Assembly: GCF_000013345.1 (NCBI RefSeq) | Contig: NC_007777.1 | Coordinates: forward strand, 930,001 to 994,000 | Origin: Frankia casuarinae | Lineage (GTDB): Bacteria > Actinomycetota > Actinomycetes > Frankiales > Frankiaceae | Direction: 5' to 3' | Length of the DNA: 64,000 nt | In this document: positions 43,763-52,215 of the stretch, piece by piece | Position numbering within the stretch: the first letter of the stretch is position 1 | How the letters are laid out: the number at the start of each line of letters is the position of its first letter | Notes under the pieces: model-generated | What the model saw: only the letters and a program-made list of their open reading frames with translations | What the model was told of the DNA's origin: nothing | The model's database searches: none | Made by a program: the position numbers and the translations under genes

Positions 43763-44384
43763 GAATGCGAAGCCTAGCAGGTCGGGGAATGCCGCCGGCC
43801 TGGTTCGGTTCGGCGCGGTCCACGACATGCCGGCGACGCTCCGGCCCCGATGCTCGTCGGACATATCGGGGCGCAATGTGACGGTCAGGTGAACGGCGAC
43901 GCTCTCGCAACCCAAGAAAAGTTTCGTCCAGGTTTCTGTCCCGACATTGCCGGGGACGCCGCGGGAGCGTGGTTCCGTCAACAGTAAGAATGGAGTTACT
44001 GGTAATTCACCCGGGCGCGATGGGACCGATACGCATCCTTTCTAGCGTCCGGGGAACCGCTCTGGCGTCCGGGGAACCGCTCGGGCCGGTCGGACCGACC
44101 GGCAGGTGGGGGTACGCCCGGAATGAGGCTGACAGGGGTTCGGTTGCTCACACTGGTCTTCGGGCGGGGCCGCGCCGCGGTCGGCATGATCGCCGGGATC
44201 GTCGTGTTCTTCCCGTCCCTGGTCAACATGGTGTTCCACCCGCGTTACCGGCTGGCTCCGGCGCATGGTGGGTAATGACACGTGGCAAACAACAATCACG
44301 CCATCGCCGCCCTCCCGGCGGGTGGTGCCGGTCCGCCGACTCCGGGGACACCCGGCTTGTCTTGGAGTAAAGGAAGTAATGGGG
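43763..44384. other. Region between ureA and the adenine-deaminase-like gene
   Basis: Divergent promoter space of 620 bp. It holds a 21-bp near-perfect direct repeat of GCGTCCGGGGAACCGCTC (44045-44085) and a relic of an ABC permease (44123-44275). The urease promoter is expected near 43,990, where an AT-richer stretch (AACAGTAAGAATGGAGTTAC) lies. Confidence 0.5.
44123..44275 (+). pseudogene. Remnant of an ABC transporter permease
   Basis: A 50-codon frame containing G-M-I-A-G-I-V-V-F-F-P-S-L-V-N-M-V, which resembles the core of nitrate/sulfonate/thiamine-type ABC permeases (I-V-x-F-F-P-x-L-V-N). Flanking sequence on both sides is unrelated. It is a fragment of a lost transporter, perhaps of purine or urea breakdown products given its position. 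Confidence 0.4.
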
Positions 44385-46265
44385 GTGATTTCGCCGTTGG
44401 TCATACGTGATCCCGTTCCGGGCGTGCCGCCATCGGATGCAGACTCGGTGCTGACCGGCAGACGAGAGGCCGCCATGAACGCCGAACGCTCCAGCCGGGG
44501 ACCCCGACTGATGACGGTGTCCGGCGGAGCGTCCCAGCCGACCGTCTCCTCTGCCACGCCCCACCGATCGGCGACCCCGGCCCGCACGGCGGCGTCGGGC
44601 ACGACCTCCACCACCGCTCCCGCGGTCGACCCGCGTGATCCGGCGGCGGCTCCTGGTCCGACCGGGCAGGCACCCGTGGTCGGCGCGGACCTGCTGCGTC
44701 CGTCCGAGGCACAGCTCGCTCGACTGCGTCGGGTGGCCGCGGGTGAGGAGGAAGCCGACCTCGTCATACGCGGTGGGCTTGTCGTCGCCGTCCACAGCGG
44801 TGCCGTGGCCGCGCGGGACATCCTGATCGTGGGGTGCTACATCGCCGCGGTCACGAAGCCGGGAACGTTGGCGGGTCGGCGCTCGCTCGACGCCGCCGGC
44901 AGATTCGTCCTGCCGGCCTATGTCGACGCCGGCCTGCGTGTCGAGGAGACGCTGCTCACTCCGGGGGAACTGGCTCGCCTGATCGTCCCGCGGGGAACCG
45001 TCACCCTGGTGACCGACCCGGCCGTCCTGGTCGCGCTGGGCGGTCTGCGCGGTGTGGATCTGGTGACGGGATCCTCGACCCCGTTGCGGGTGCTGGTCCG
45101 AGCGGGGCAGGTGCCCGGGAGGCAGGTCCCCGGGACCGGGGCGCCCGCAGCCCCGGTCGTCGAGGTGCCTCCGATACCGCCCGCCTCCGCGCTGACCGCG
45201 CTGTCCTCGGTAGGGGCGGCGCCCGTCAAGTCGTCCGCCACGGAGGCCGGCGGTCTGCTGTGGGCGGCCGGCAGCGGGGCCGAGCCGGTCCGGGGCAGGG
45301 CCAGATCGGTCGCGGAGCTTGCCACGGTCGGGCATCTCGATCACGACGTGCGACTCGCGGTCGGTCGGGGGATGGGCCAGATCGACGCCATCCGGCGGTT
45401 CTCCCTGCTCCCCGCCCGCAGGCACGATCTGGAACCCACCCTGGGGTCAATCGCGCCCACCCGCTTCGCTGATCTCCAGGTCGTCTCCTCCCTGGCCGGA
45501 ACCGCGCCGCCCGACGTGGTGGTGGCGGGTGGCCGGATCGCCGCGGAATGCGGCCGACCCCTGTTCGACAACCTCGACATCTCGCCCGCCTGGGCCACCA
45601 GCCGGACACGACTCCCGGCGAACCTGCACGCCGGCTCCTTCACATCACTCGGCCTGCGACGGTCCCACCGGCAGGATGCCAGTGTGGTCGTGGTGAGCGT
45701 CGATCCCCCCCGCGACCCGGGGACGGCGCCGCCCGTCGGTGGACCAGCGCGGGCGTTGCGGATGACCGGGACGGGCCAGGTCTCCGGCCTCTCCCACCCG
45801 CGTGGACTCCGTACCGTGCGGGTGGAACCCACCCTGCGGGACGGCTGGGCGGTAGCCGATCCGTCTCGGGACCTTCTCAAGATCGCAATTTTCGGTCGGG
45901 ACGGCTCCTCGGACGAGATCGACGTCGGGCTGCTCCGCGGGTGCGGGCTGACCCGGGGCGCGCTCGCGGTCACGACGGCGGAGCCGCCGGGGCATCTGAT
46001 CGTCGTCGGGGCGCGGGACGACGACATGGTGACCGCCGCTCGGGCCCTCGAGGGCATGGGCGGGGGCTACGTGGTGGTCGACCAGGGCTGGGTGCGGGCG
46101 GCGTGCGCGCTGCCCCTGCTCGGGGTGATGAGTGACGCACCCTGGGAGGCGGTGCTGGGAGAGCTGGCCGCGGTGGACACGGCCGCAGCCGATCTCGGCT
46201 GCCGGCTGCCGTTCCCGCTGCGCACGCTGGCCGGATGGGGCTGCGCCCTCTACACCCGGCCCTGA
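44385..46265 (+). CDS. Adenine-deaminase-like protein lacking metal ligands
   Basis: A 626-residue protein aligned to adenine deaminase (AdeC type). The amidohydrolase N-terminus is recognisable (L-V-I-R-G-G-L-V-V ... F-V-L-P-A-Y-V-D-A-G-L-R-V-E-E-T-L-L-T-P), as are G-H-L-D-H-D-V near residue 345, G-S-I-A-P-T-R-F-A-D-L, and the whole C-terminal adenine deaminase domain (I-A-I-F, V-G-L-L-R-G-C-G-L, M-G-G-G-Y-V-V-V-D-Q-G, G-V-M-S-D). However, the H-V-H pair is replaced by G-L-R, the D-P-H-E motif by D-P-A-V, and the middle of the barrel is shortened to a Pro/Ala linker. No deaminase activity is expected. GTG 44385 is preferred (AAAGGAAG eight bases upstream); ATG 44379 and 44475 are alternatives. 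Confidence 0.8.
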   Translation: MISPLVIRDPVPGVPPSDADSVLTGRREAAMNAERSSRGPRLMTVSGGASQPTVSSATPHRSATPARTAASGTTSTTAPAVDPRDPAAAPGPTGQAPVVGADLLRPSEAQLARLRRVAAGEEEADLVIRGGLVVAVHSGAVAARDILIVGCYIAAVTKPGTLAGRRSLDAAGRFVLPAYVDAGLRVEETLLTPGELARLIVPRGTVTLVTDPAVLVALGGLRGVDLVTGSSTPLRVLVRAGQVPGRQVPGTGAPAAPVVEVPPIPPASALTALSSVGAAPVKSSATEAGGLLWAAGSGAEPVRGRARSVAELATVGHLDHDVRLAVGRGMGQIDAIRRFSLLPARRHDLEPTLGSIAPTRFADLQVVSSLAGTAPPDVVVAGGRIAAECGRPLFDNLDISPAWATSRTRLPANLHAGSFTSLGLRRSHRQDASVVVVSVDPPRDPGTAPPVGGPARALRMTGTGQVSGLSHPRGLRTVRVEPTLRDGWAVADPSRDLLKIAIFGRDGSSDEIDVGLLRGCGLTRGALAVTTAEPPGHLIVVGARDDDMVTAARALEGMGGGYVVVDQGWVRAACALPLLGVMSDAPWEAVLGELAAVDTAAADLGCRLPFPLRTLAGWGCALYTRP

Positions 46266-46755
46266 CCTCCACACCCGACCCTGACCGGCGTCGCTGGATC
46301 AGCGGGCGCTCCGGGGCCCAGGGCGGGGAGCGTGGTGCACTCACCCGAGGCCACGAAGCGCCAGCCGTGCCGCAGCGCCGGGTCGATAGACGGCGTGACA
46401 TGTCCACCTCAAACCTGTCGCATCCCTCTCCACAGTTCGCGCCAGCATCGGTAAGGTAACACTGGGTAACGTTGGGGGTGTTGGTCTGGGTCGGTGCGAG
46501 TGGAAGCTGGCGATAACACGGGTGAGATAGCGCAGGTGAGGTGATGAACGCTGCCGCCAAGCAAGATCAGAACTACGTCACTGAGCGTCTGTCTTGATGA
46601 ACATCCACGTAACCTTCCGCCGTTATGGTCGGTTCTTATGCAGCGTTCGTCCGCCTGCCTGACCCCCGGATCGCCGGCTGGCTTCCCGCGTCATCCCCTC
46701 CCGCGCTTCCTTCCACTGGTCGGACCATTGGTCGGATCGGGCGGGGGAGGCCGCT
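46266..46755. other. Upstream region of the xanthine dehydrogenase operon
   Basis: 490 bp with two direct GGTAAC repeats 10 bp apart (46455-46460, 46465-46470) and a further GTAACC near 46610, in a locally AT-richer sequence. These could be half-sites of a nitrogen regulator, but they do not match a full GlnR box. No gene was recognised. Confidence 0.4.
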
Positions 46756-47670
46756 GTGACGACTAGCGGTGCGACGGCCGTCATGTTCCGTCCACGTACG
46801 GTAGGGGAGGCAGTGGAGATGCTGGCGACCGCCCATGACGCTGGCAGGGCGGTCGATCTGCTGGGCGGCGGCACCGATCTCGTCCCCGCCCTCCGGTCCG
46901 GCGAGCGTCGGCCGGGGGCGGTAGTCGCCCTGCGCCGGGTCCTGGAACTGCGGGTCCGCGGCGCCGGGGCGGATTCGCTCACCGTCGGTGCGGGCGTGAC
47001 TTACACCGACCTCGCGGGCTGGTCACTGTCGCCCGGCCTCGCCCTCGCCGCCCGGGTGGTCGGTTCCGCGCAGATCCGCAACCTCGGCACGGTCGGTGGC
47101 GCGCTGGGCTCGGCACGTCCCACCGGTGACCTGCTCACCTTCCTCACCGCCGCGGACGCCGAGATCCTCGTGGCCTCGCCGCGCGGACCCGGCCGGATGA
47201 CGCTGCCCGCGTTCCTCGCCGACGGGCTCGCCCCCGACGCCCTGGTCACCGCGGTAAGGCTGCCGCGGCCGGCCGGACCGCAGAGCTATCTCAAGATTGG
47301 GGGCAGGCAGGCCGCCTACCAGGCGTTGGTGTCGTGCGCCGTCCTCGTCGACCGGATGCGCCATCGACTGGCCTGCGCGATCGGGGGGGTGGGTCGGCTG
47401 CCGATCCGGATGACCGTCGCCGAGCGGTTCGCACACGACGCGGTGGACTGGTCCGCAGGGGCCGCGTCCTCGTCGGCGGCCCGCCGGTTCGGTGAGCTGG
47501 TAAGCGAGGCGGTCTCGCGGGTCGGGCCGGAGCTCGCGGCGGGTCCGCGGGTCTCCGCCGACTACCGCCGGCATGCTGCCGGCGTGCTGGCCGCCCGGGC
47601 GTTCACCCGATGCCTGGATGCCGCGGGGGCGCCGGTGGACCCCCGAGTCGAGCGGGACGTCCGGCCATGA
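46756..47670 (+). CDS. Xanthine dehydrogenase family FAD-binding subunit
   Basis: A 304-residue CoxM/XdhB-type subunit. The FAD motifs are L-L-G-G-G-T-D-L-V-P (about 35-44) and I-R-N-L-G-T-V-G-G-A-L-G-S-A (about 105-118), and the second domain has Y-L-K-I-G-G-R and A-I-G-G-V. It passes electrons from the iron-sulfur subunit to NAD or another acceptor. GTG 46756 is the start. It overlaps the iron-sulfur gene by four bases in the order FAD, 2Fe-2S, molybdenum subunit, the usual order for three-gene hydroxylases. Confidence 0.92.
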   Translation: MTTSGATAVMFRPRTVGEAVEMLATAHDAGRAVDLLGGGTDLVPALRSGERRPGAVVALRRVLELRVRGAGADSLTVGAGVTYTDLAGWSLSPGLALAARVVGSAQIRNLGTVGGALGSARPTGDLLTFLTAADAEILVASPRGPGRMTLPAFLADGLAPDALVTAVRLPRPAGPQSYLKIGGRQAAYQALVSCAVLVDRMRHRLACAIGGVGRLPIRMTVAERFAHDAVDWSAGAASSSAARRFGELVSEAVSRVGPELAAGPRVSADYRRHAAGVLAARAFTRCLDAAGAPVDPRVERDVRP

Positions 47671-48269
47671 CCGCCCGTTTCGCGAGGGAAGTCCCGGCCG
47701 GACCGCCGGCCGGACCGCCGGCCGGGTCGTCCTGGCCGGACGACGGCGTCGTCGCGCCATATCACCTCCATGTCGACGGCTTCCTGCACACGGTGGCCGG
47801 CGCCTGGATCGGGGACTCCCTGCTCACCGTCCTGCGGGACGTCATCGGGGTGACCTCGGTGAAGGACGCGTGTGAGCAGGGGCGCTGCGGTGCCTGCTCC
47901 GTTCTCCTGGACGGCCGGTTGGTGGCGTCCTGCACGGTGCTCGCCGCGGACGCCAACGACGCCCAGGTGAGCACCGTTGCCGGTCTGAGGACGGCGGGAC
48001 CCGCCAGGGCCGTGCGGGCGGCGTTCCTTGAGGAGGGTGCCGTGCAGTGCGGCTTCTGCACCCCCGGGTTCGTGGTCGCGGTGACGGACCTGCTCACCCG
48101 GCGGCCGGATGCGGACGAGGAGGAGATCAGGGAATCGCTGGCCGGCAACATCTGCCGGTGCACGGGTTACGGCCGGATACTCGCTGCCATCAGAACAGTG
48201 CAGGCTGAGCGGGGCACCCTACTTTCGGGGGATGCACCTGCTCCGCCCCACCGGGGGGTGGGGCGATGA
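47667..48269 (+). CDS. Xanthine dehydrogenase family (2Fe-2S) subunit
   Basis: A 200-residue CoxS/XdhC-type iron-sulfur protein. The plant-type cluster motif C-E-Q-G-R-C-G-A-C with a fourth Cys (about 66-86) and the helical second cluster C-G-F-C-T-P-G ... C-R-C-T-G-Y (about 125-170) are complete. An extra 30-residue N-terminal stretch contains A-G-P-P repeats. The start ATG 47667 overlaps the FAD gene stop. It carries electrons from the molybdenum site to FAD. Confidence 0.95.
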   Translation: MTARFAREVPAGPPAGPPAGSSWPDDGVVAPYHLHVDGFLHTVAGAWIGDSLLTVLRDVIGVTSVKDACEQGRCGACSVLLDGRLVASCTVLAADANDAQVSTVAGLRTAGPARAVRAAFLEEGAVQCGFCTPGFVVAVTDLLTRRPDADEEEIRESLAGNICRCTGYGRILAAIRTVQAERGTLLSGDAPAPPHRGVGR

Positions 48270-50611
48270 GTCTGGGGATCGGTCGTCCGGTGCGTCGTCC
48301 GGATGGGCCGGACAAGGTGACCGGTAGCTTCTCCTACGTTGGTGATCTGCGTGTTCCGGGGATGGTGCACGCCCGCACCCTGCGATCGCCCCATGCCCGG
48401 GCGCGGATCCGGCGCGTCGACGTCGACGCCGCGCGCCGGCTGCCCGGCGTTGTGGGGATGGTGACCGCCGCCGACGTCCCCGGCATGGCCACCTACGGGC
48501 TGATCGTCGCCGACCAGCCGGTGTTCGCCGCGACCGAGATTCGGTACGCAGGGGAGCCGGTCGCCGCCGTGGCCGCGGTTGACGTCCGGACCGCGCGCCG
48601 GGCGCTCGCCGCGATCGAGGTGGACTACGAGCCGCTGGCACCTTCGACCGACCCCGACCGGGTATGGCAGCCGGATGCCGAGCCGCTGCATCCGGCGGGC
48701 AACCTGTACCGCGAGATCGAGCTGCGCCACGGGGATCCCGACGCGCTCGGCCCGGTGGTGGTCGAGGACCAGTACCTCGTCGGGATGCAGGACCAGGCGT
48801 TTCTTGCTCCCGAGGCGGCCCTGGCGATGCCGGCCGCCGATGGTGGGGTGGACCTGCGGGTGGCGACCCAGTGGCTGCATTCGGACCGGGAGCAGATCGC
48901 GGCCTGCCTCGGTCTCCCGGAGGAGCTCGTCCGTCTCACCCTGGCCGGTGTGGGGGGTGCCTTCGGCGGCCGGGAGGACGTCACCCTTCAGATCCACGGC
49001 GCCCTGCTCGCCCGGGCTACGGGGCTTCCGGTGCGGATCGCCTACGACCGGGTTGAGTCCTTCCTGGGCCATCCGCACCGGCATCCGGCCCGGATGTGGT
49101 TCCAGCACAGCGCCACCGCCGACGGAAACCTGGTCAGCGTGCGGGCACGGCTGGTGCTGGATGGCGGTGCCTACGCGTCGTCCTCGCCGGCGGTGCTGGC
49201 GAACGCGGTCACCCATGCCGCGGGTCCGTACCGGGTCCCGAACGCCCACCTGCACGGAGTCGTCGTGCGGACCAACAACCCCCCGTGCGGCGCCATGCGG
49301 GGGTTCGGGGTGCCGCAGGTGACCATCGGTCACGAGGCCCAGATGGACCGGCTGGCCGACGCCCTCGGCATGGATCCGGTGGACCTGCGCGTCCGCAATG
49401 CCGTCCGACCGGGGGATGTGCTGCCCACTGGTCAGGTGATGGGCGCACCGCTGCCGGCGCGGGAGGTCATCGAGGCGGTGGCCTCGCGTCCGCTCCCGCC
49501 GGCGATGCCGGCGAACGTCGCGGTGACCGCGTTGCCCGGCGGCCGACCGGCCGCGGCCGAACCGAGCCGGGTCCGTCGGGGGGTCGGCTACGCCCTGGCC
49601 TACAAGAACCTGCTCTTCTCGGAGGGCATGGACGACTCCTCCGTCGCCCGTGCCCGCCTGGAGCTGGCTGAGGACGGAACGGTACGGGTCCGGCTGCACA
49701 GCGCGTGCGCCGAGGTGGGCCAGGGGTTTGTGACGATCGCGGGGCAGATCGCCCGCACCGAGCTCGGCGTCGAACAGGTCGTGTTGGCGCCCGCGGACAC
49801 CGCGGTCGGCAGTGCCGGATCGACCAGCGCGTCCCGGCAGACCTGGATGAGCGGAGGCGCCGTGCGCGGAGCCTGCGCCGCGGTCGCCGATCGCCTGCTC
49901 GCCCGGGTCGCCCGCACCGCGGGGCTGCCCGCGGAGGTCGTCGAGGCACCTCGACGGACGCTGACCGTCAACGCCGGGGAGATCGTCGGGGTGGAGGCCG
50001 GGTTGCGGGTTCCGCTCGCCGAGGCGCTGGCCGACGGGCCGATCGAAGCGGAGTACACCTTCCACCACCGGCGTACCTCCGCGCTGGACGCCGACGGACA
50101 GGGCGATCCGCACGTGGCCTTCGCCGCCGCGGCGCACCGCGCGGTTGTCGATGTCGATGTCGACCTCGGTCTCGTGCGGGTCGTGTCGATGGCGCTGGCC
50201 CAGGACTGCGGTACGGTGCTCAACCCCCTGGCGCTGCGTGGTCAGGTCGAGGGGGGAACTGCCCAGGGGCTGGGCCTCGCCGTCATGGAGGAGCTGGTCA
50301 CGGTGGACGGGGTGGTGGTCAATCCCACGTTTCACGACTATCTGCTGCCGACCATCGCCGACGTCCCGGACCTCGATTTCGTCGCCGTCACCCATCCGCA
50401 GCCGGATGCGCCCTACGGGGTGAAGGGCGTGGGGGAGGCGCCTACCTGTACCGCGACCCCGGCGATCATCGCGGCGATCCGGGTCGCCGTCGGACGGGAT
50501 CTGCGGCGCGTTCCGGTACGACCCGAGGACCTCGTCACCATCTCTCCGATGACCGCGCCTCCGACGACCGCGCCTCCGACGACGCCGGGACAAGGTGTTC
50601 CGGCGGCATGA
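48266..50611 (+). CDS. Xanthine dehydrogenase family molybdopterin-binding subunit
   Basis: A 781-residue molybdenum hydroxylase large subunit. It begins G-R-P-V-R-R-P-D-G-P-D-K-V-T-G, has G-G-A-F-G-G-R-E-D (about 230-238), the R-G-F-G-V-P-Q cofactor loop (about 348), and the catalytic glutamate in the terminal G-V-K-G-V-G-E-A-P-T motif (about 720-730). The active-site acids fit a purine hydroxylase more than CO dehydrogenase, whose C-S-F-R loop is absent. By context it oxidises hypoxanthine and xanthine to urate. It overlaps allB by four bases. A maturation protein (XdhC-type) is not in the window. Confidence 0.92.
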   Translation: MSLGIGRPVRRPDGPDKVTGSFSYVGDLRVPGMVHARTLRSPHARARIRRVDVDAARRLPGVVGMVTAADVPGMATYGLIVADQPVFAATEIRYAGEPVAAVAAVDVRTARRALAAIEVDYEPLAPSTDPDRVWQPDAEPLHPAGNLYREIELRHGDPDALGPVVVEDQYLVGMQDQAFLAPEAALAMPAADGGVDLRVATQWLHSDREQIAACLGLPEELVRLTLAGVGGAFGGREDVTLQIHGALLARATGLPVRIAYDRVESFLGHPHRHPARMWFQHSATADGNLVSVRARLVLDGGAYASSSPAVLANAVTHAAGPYRVPNAHLHGVVVRTNNPPCGAMRGFGVPQVTIGHEAQMDRLADALGMDPVDLRVRNAVRPGDVLPTGQVMGAPLPAREVIEAVASRPLPPAMPANVAVTALPGGRPAAAEPSRVRRGVGYALAYKNLLFSEGMDDSSVARARLELAEDGTVRVRLHSACAEVGQGFVTIAGQIARTELGVEQVVLAPADTAVGSAGSTSASRQTWMSGGAVRGACAAVADRLLARVARTAGLPAEVVEAPRRTLTVNAGEIVGVEAGLRVPLAEALADGPIEAEYTFHHRRTSALDADGQGDPHVAFAAAAHRAVVDVDVDLGLVRVVSMALAQDCGTVLNPLALRGQVEGGTAQGLGLAVMEELVTVDGVVVNPTFHDYLLPTIADVPDLDFVAVTHPQPDAPYGVKGVGEAPTCTATPAIIAAIRVAVGRDLRRVPVRPEDLVTISPMTAPPTTAPPTTPGQGVPAA

Positions 50612-51969
50612 ACGAGCCCACCGCGGACGTTCTGCCGGAGCGGCCACAGGCGCTACGGTCACGGCGAGTCGTGCTGCCCGGGGGCGAGCGTCCGGCAGCC
50701 GTGCACGTCGCGGACGGCCGGATCGCCGCGATCACCGCCGCGGACGAGATCCCTCCCGGGACCCTGGTCACGGACCTCGGCGAGCTGGCTCTGCTTCCCG
50801 GCGTGGTCGACTCCCACGTGCACATCAACGAACCGGGGCGGACCGAGTGGGAGGGGTTCGCGACCGCGACCCGGGCCGCCGCGGCCGGTGGTGTCACCAC
50901 GATCATCGACATGCCGCTGAATTCCGTTCCGCCGACGACCTCGCTCGCCGCCCTGGCCGCCAAACGTGCGGTGGCGGCCGGCCAGGTCGCCGTCGACGTC
51001 GGCTTCTGGGGCGGCATCATCGGCGCCGACGCCCGCAACCTCGATGATCTGGCCGCCCTGCACGGCGCCGGGGTCTTCGGATTCAAGGCCTTCCTGGCCC
51101 CGTCGGGGGTCGAGGAGTTCCCGCACGTCTCGATGGACGTCCTCGGGGCCGCCGCCCGGCGCACCGCCCGGATGGGGGCCCTCACCGTCGTGCACGCCGA
51201 GGCGCCCTCCGTTCTCGCCCTGGCACCTCCCACCGTGGGGCGGGCCTTCGCCAGCTGGTTGGCGTCGCGCCCGCCGGCCGCGGAGACCGAGGCCGTGGCC
51301 GCGCTGGCGGCGCTGTCCGCCGCCAGCGGTGCCCGCCTGCACGTGCTGCATCTGGCGGCGGCCGATGCCCTCGACGACGTGCTCGCGGCGCGGGACGCGG
51401 GGTTGCCGATGACGGTGGAGACGTGCCCGCACTACCTGACCTTCACGGCCGAGGAGGTCCCCGACGGAGCTACCGTCTTCAAGTGCGCACCTCCCATCCG
51501 GGACAGCAGGAATCTGGACCGGTTGTGGGACGGGGTGGCCCAGGGCCTGTTCGCCGGGATCGTCACTGATCATTCGCCGTCCACTCCCGCGTTGAAGCAG
51601 ATCGACGCCGGTGATTTCGCGGCGGCGTGGGGTGGCATCGCGTCTGTCCAGATCGGGCTACCCGCGGTCTGGACTCAGGCCCGGGCGCGGGGGCACACCC
51701 TCACCGACGTCGTCGGTTGGATGTGTGCCGGACCGGCCGACCTGGTAGGACTGGCCGGCAAGGGGCGCATCGCGATCGGCGCTGACGCCGATCTGGTGAT
51801 CTTCGACGCGGATGCGTCGTTCCTGGTGGAGCCCTCGATGCTGCGCCACCGCCACCCGCTCACCCCCTATGCCGGACGCGTGTTGAACGGGGTGGTGCTG
51901 GCGACCTATCTGCGGGGGCGGCGAGCGGACGGGGATCGTCCTCCGCGGGGGCGGCTATTAGAGAGGTAG
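50608..51969 (+). CDS. allB: Allantoinase
   Basis: A 453-residue cyclic amidohydrolase. The metal motif D-S-H-V-H-I-N-E-P-G-R-T-E-W-E-G-F is that of allantoinase, the lysine to be carbamylated is in G-F-K-A-F-L-A-P-S-G, H-A-E and H-L-A-A-A-D follow, and the last ligand is in V-T-D-H-S-P-S. It opens allantoin to allantoate. The start ATG 50608 overlaps the molybdenum subunit gene, so allantoinase is co-transcribed with the urate-forming enzyme. The third-last codon is TTA, rare in such GC-rich genomes. Confidence 0.95.
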   Translation: MNEPTADVLPERPQALRSRRVVLPGGERPAAVHVADGRIAAITAADEIPPGTLVTDLGELALLPGVVDSHVHINEPGRTEWEGFATATRAAAAGGVTTIIDMPLNSVPPTTSLAALAAKRAVAAGQVAVDVGFWGGIIGADARNLDDLAALHGAGVFGFKAFLAPSGVEEFPHVSMDVLGAAARRTARMGALTVVHAEAPSVLALAPPTVGRAFASWLASRPPAAETEAVAALAALSAASGARLHVLHLAAADALDDVLAARDAGLPMTVETCPHYLTFTAEEVPDGATVFKCAPPIRDSRNLDRLWDGVAQGLFAGIVTDHSPSTPALKQIDAGDFAAAWGGIASVQIGLPAVWTQARARGHTLTDVVGWMCAGPADLVGLAGKGRIAIGADADLVIFDADASFLVEPSMLRHRHPLTPYAGRVLNGVVLATYLRGRRADGDRPPRGRLLER

Positions 51970-52215
51970 GCATCACCCGGCCGGGCCGCGGGACCGTCCG
52001 GCGTACCGGAGCCCTCCCCACGGATGTGATCCGATGCACCCACCGACGCGGACCACTCCCGAGGGAGCAGGCCCGAAGTACGCTTTGCGCCCCGCTAACA
52101 CGTCGTCCCGTCCTGACCTGATCCGGTCCGCACGGTGGTGACGGGCCGTGCGGCCACCCGACGACACGTGAACAGTCCGGTTTCGTACGGCTGGTTGACC
52201 CCGTGAAAGGACCCG

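Noticed and set aside
46266-46450. Minus-strand coding-like stretch (W-R-F-V-A-S-G-E-C-T-T-L-P)
   Set aside because: Too short and unassigned; no start, ribosome binding site or family match.
46455-46470. Direct GGTAAC repeats as a GlnR nitrogen-regulator box
   Set aside because: Spacing and the second half-sites do not fit the GTnAC-n6-GaAAC consensus; kept only as a note on the region.
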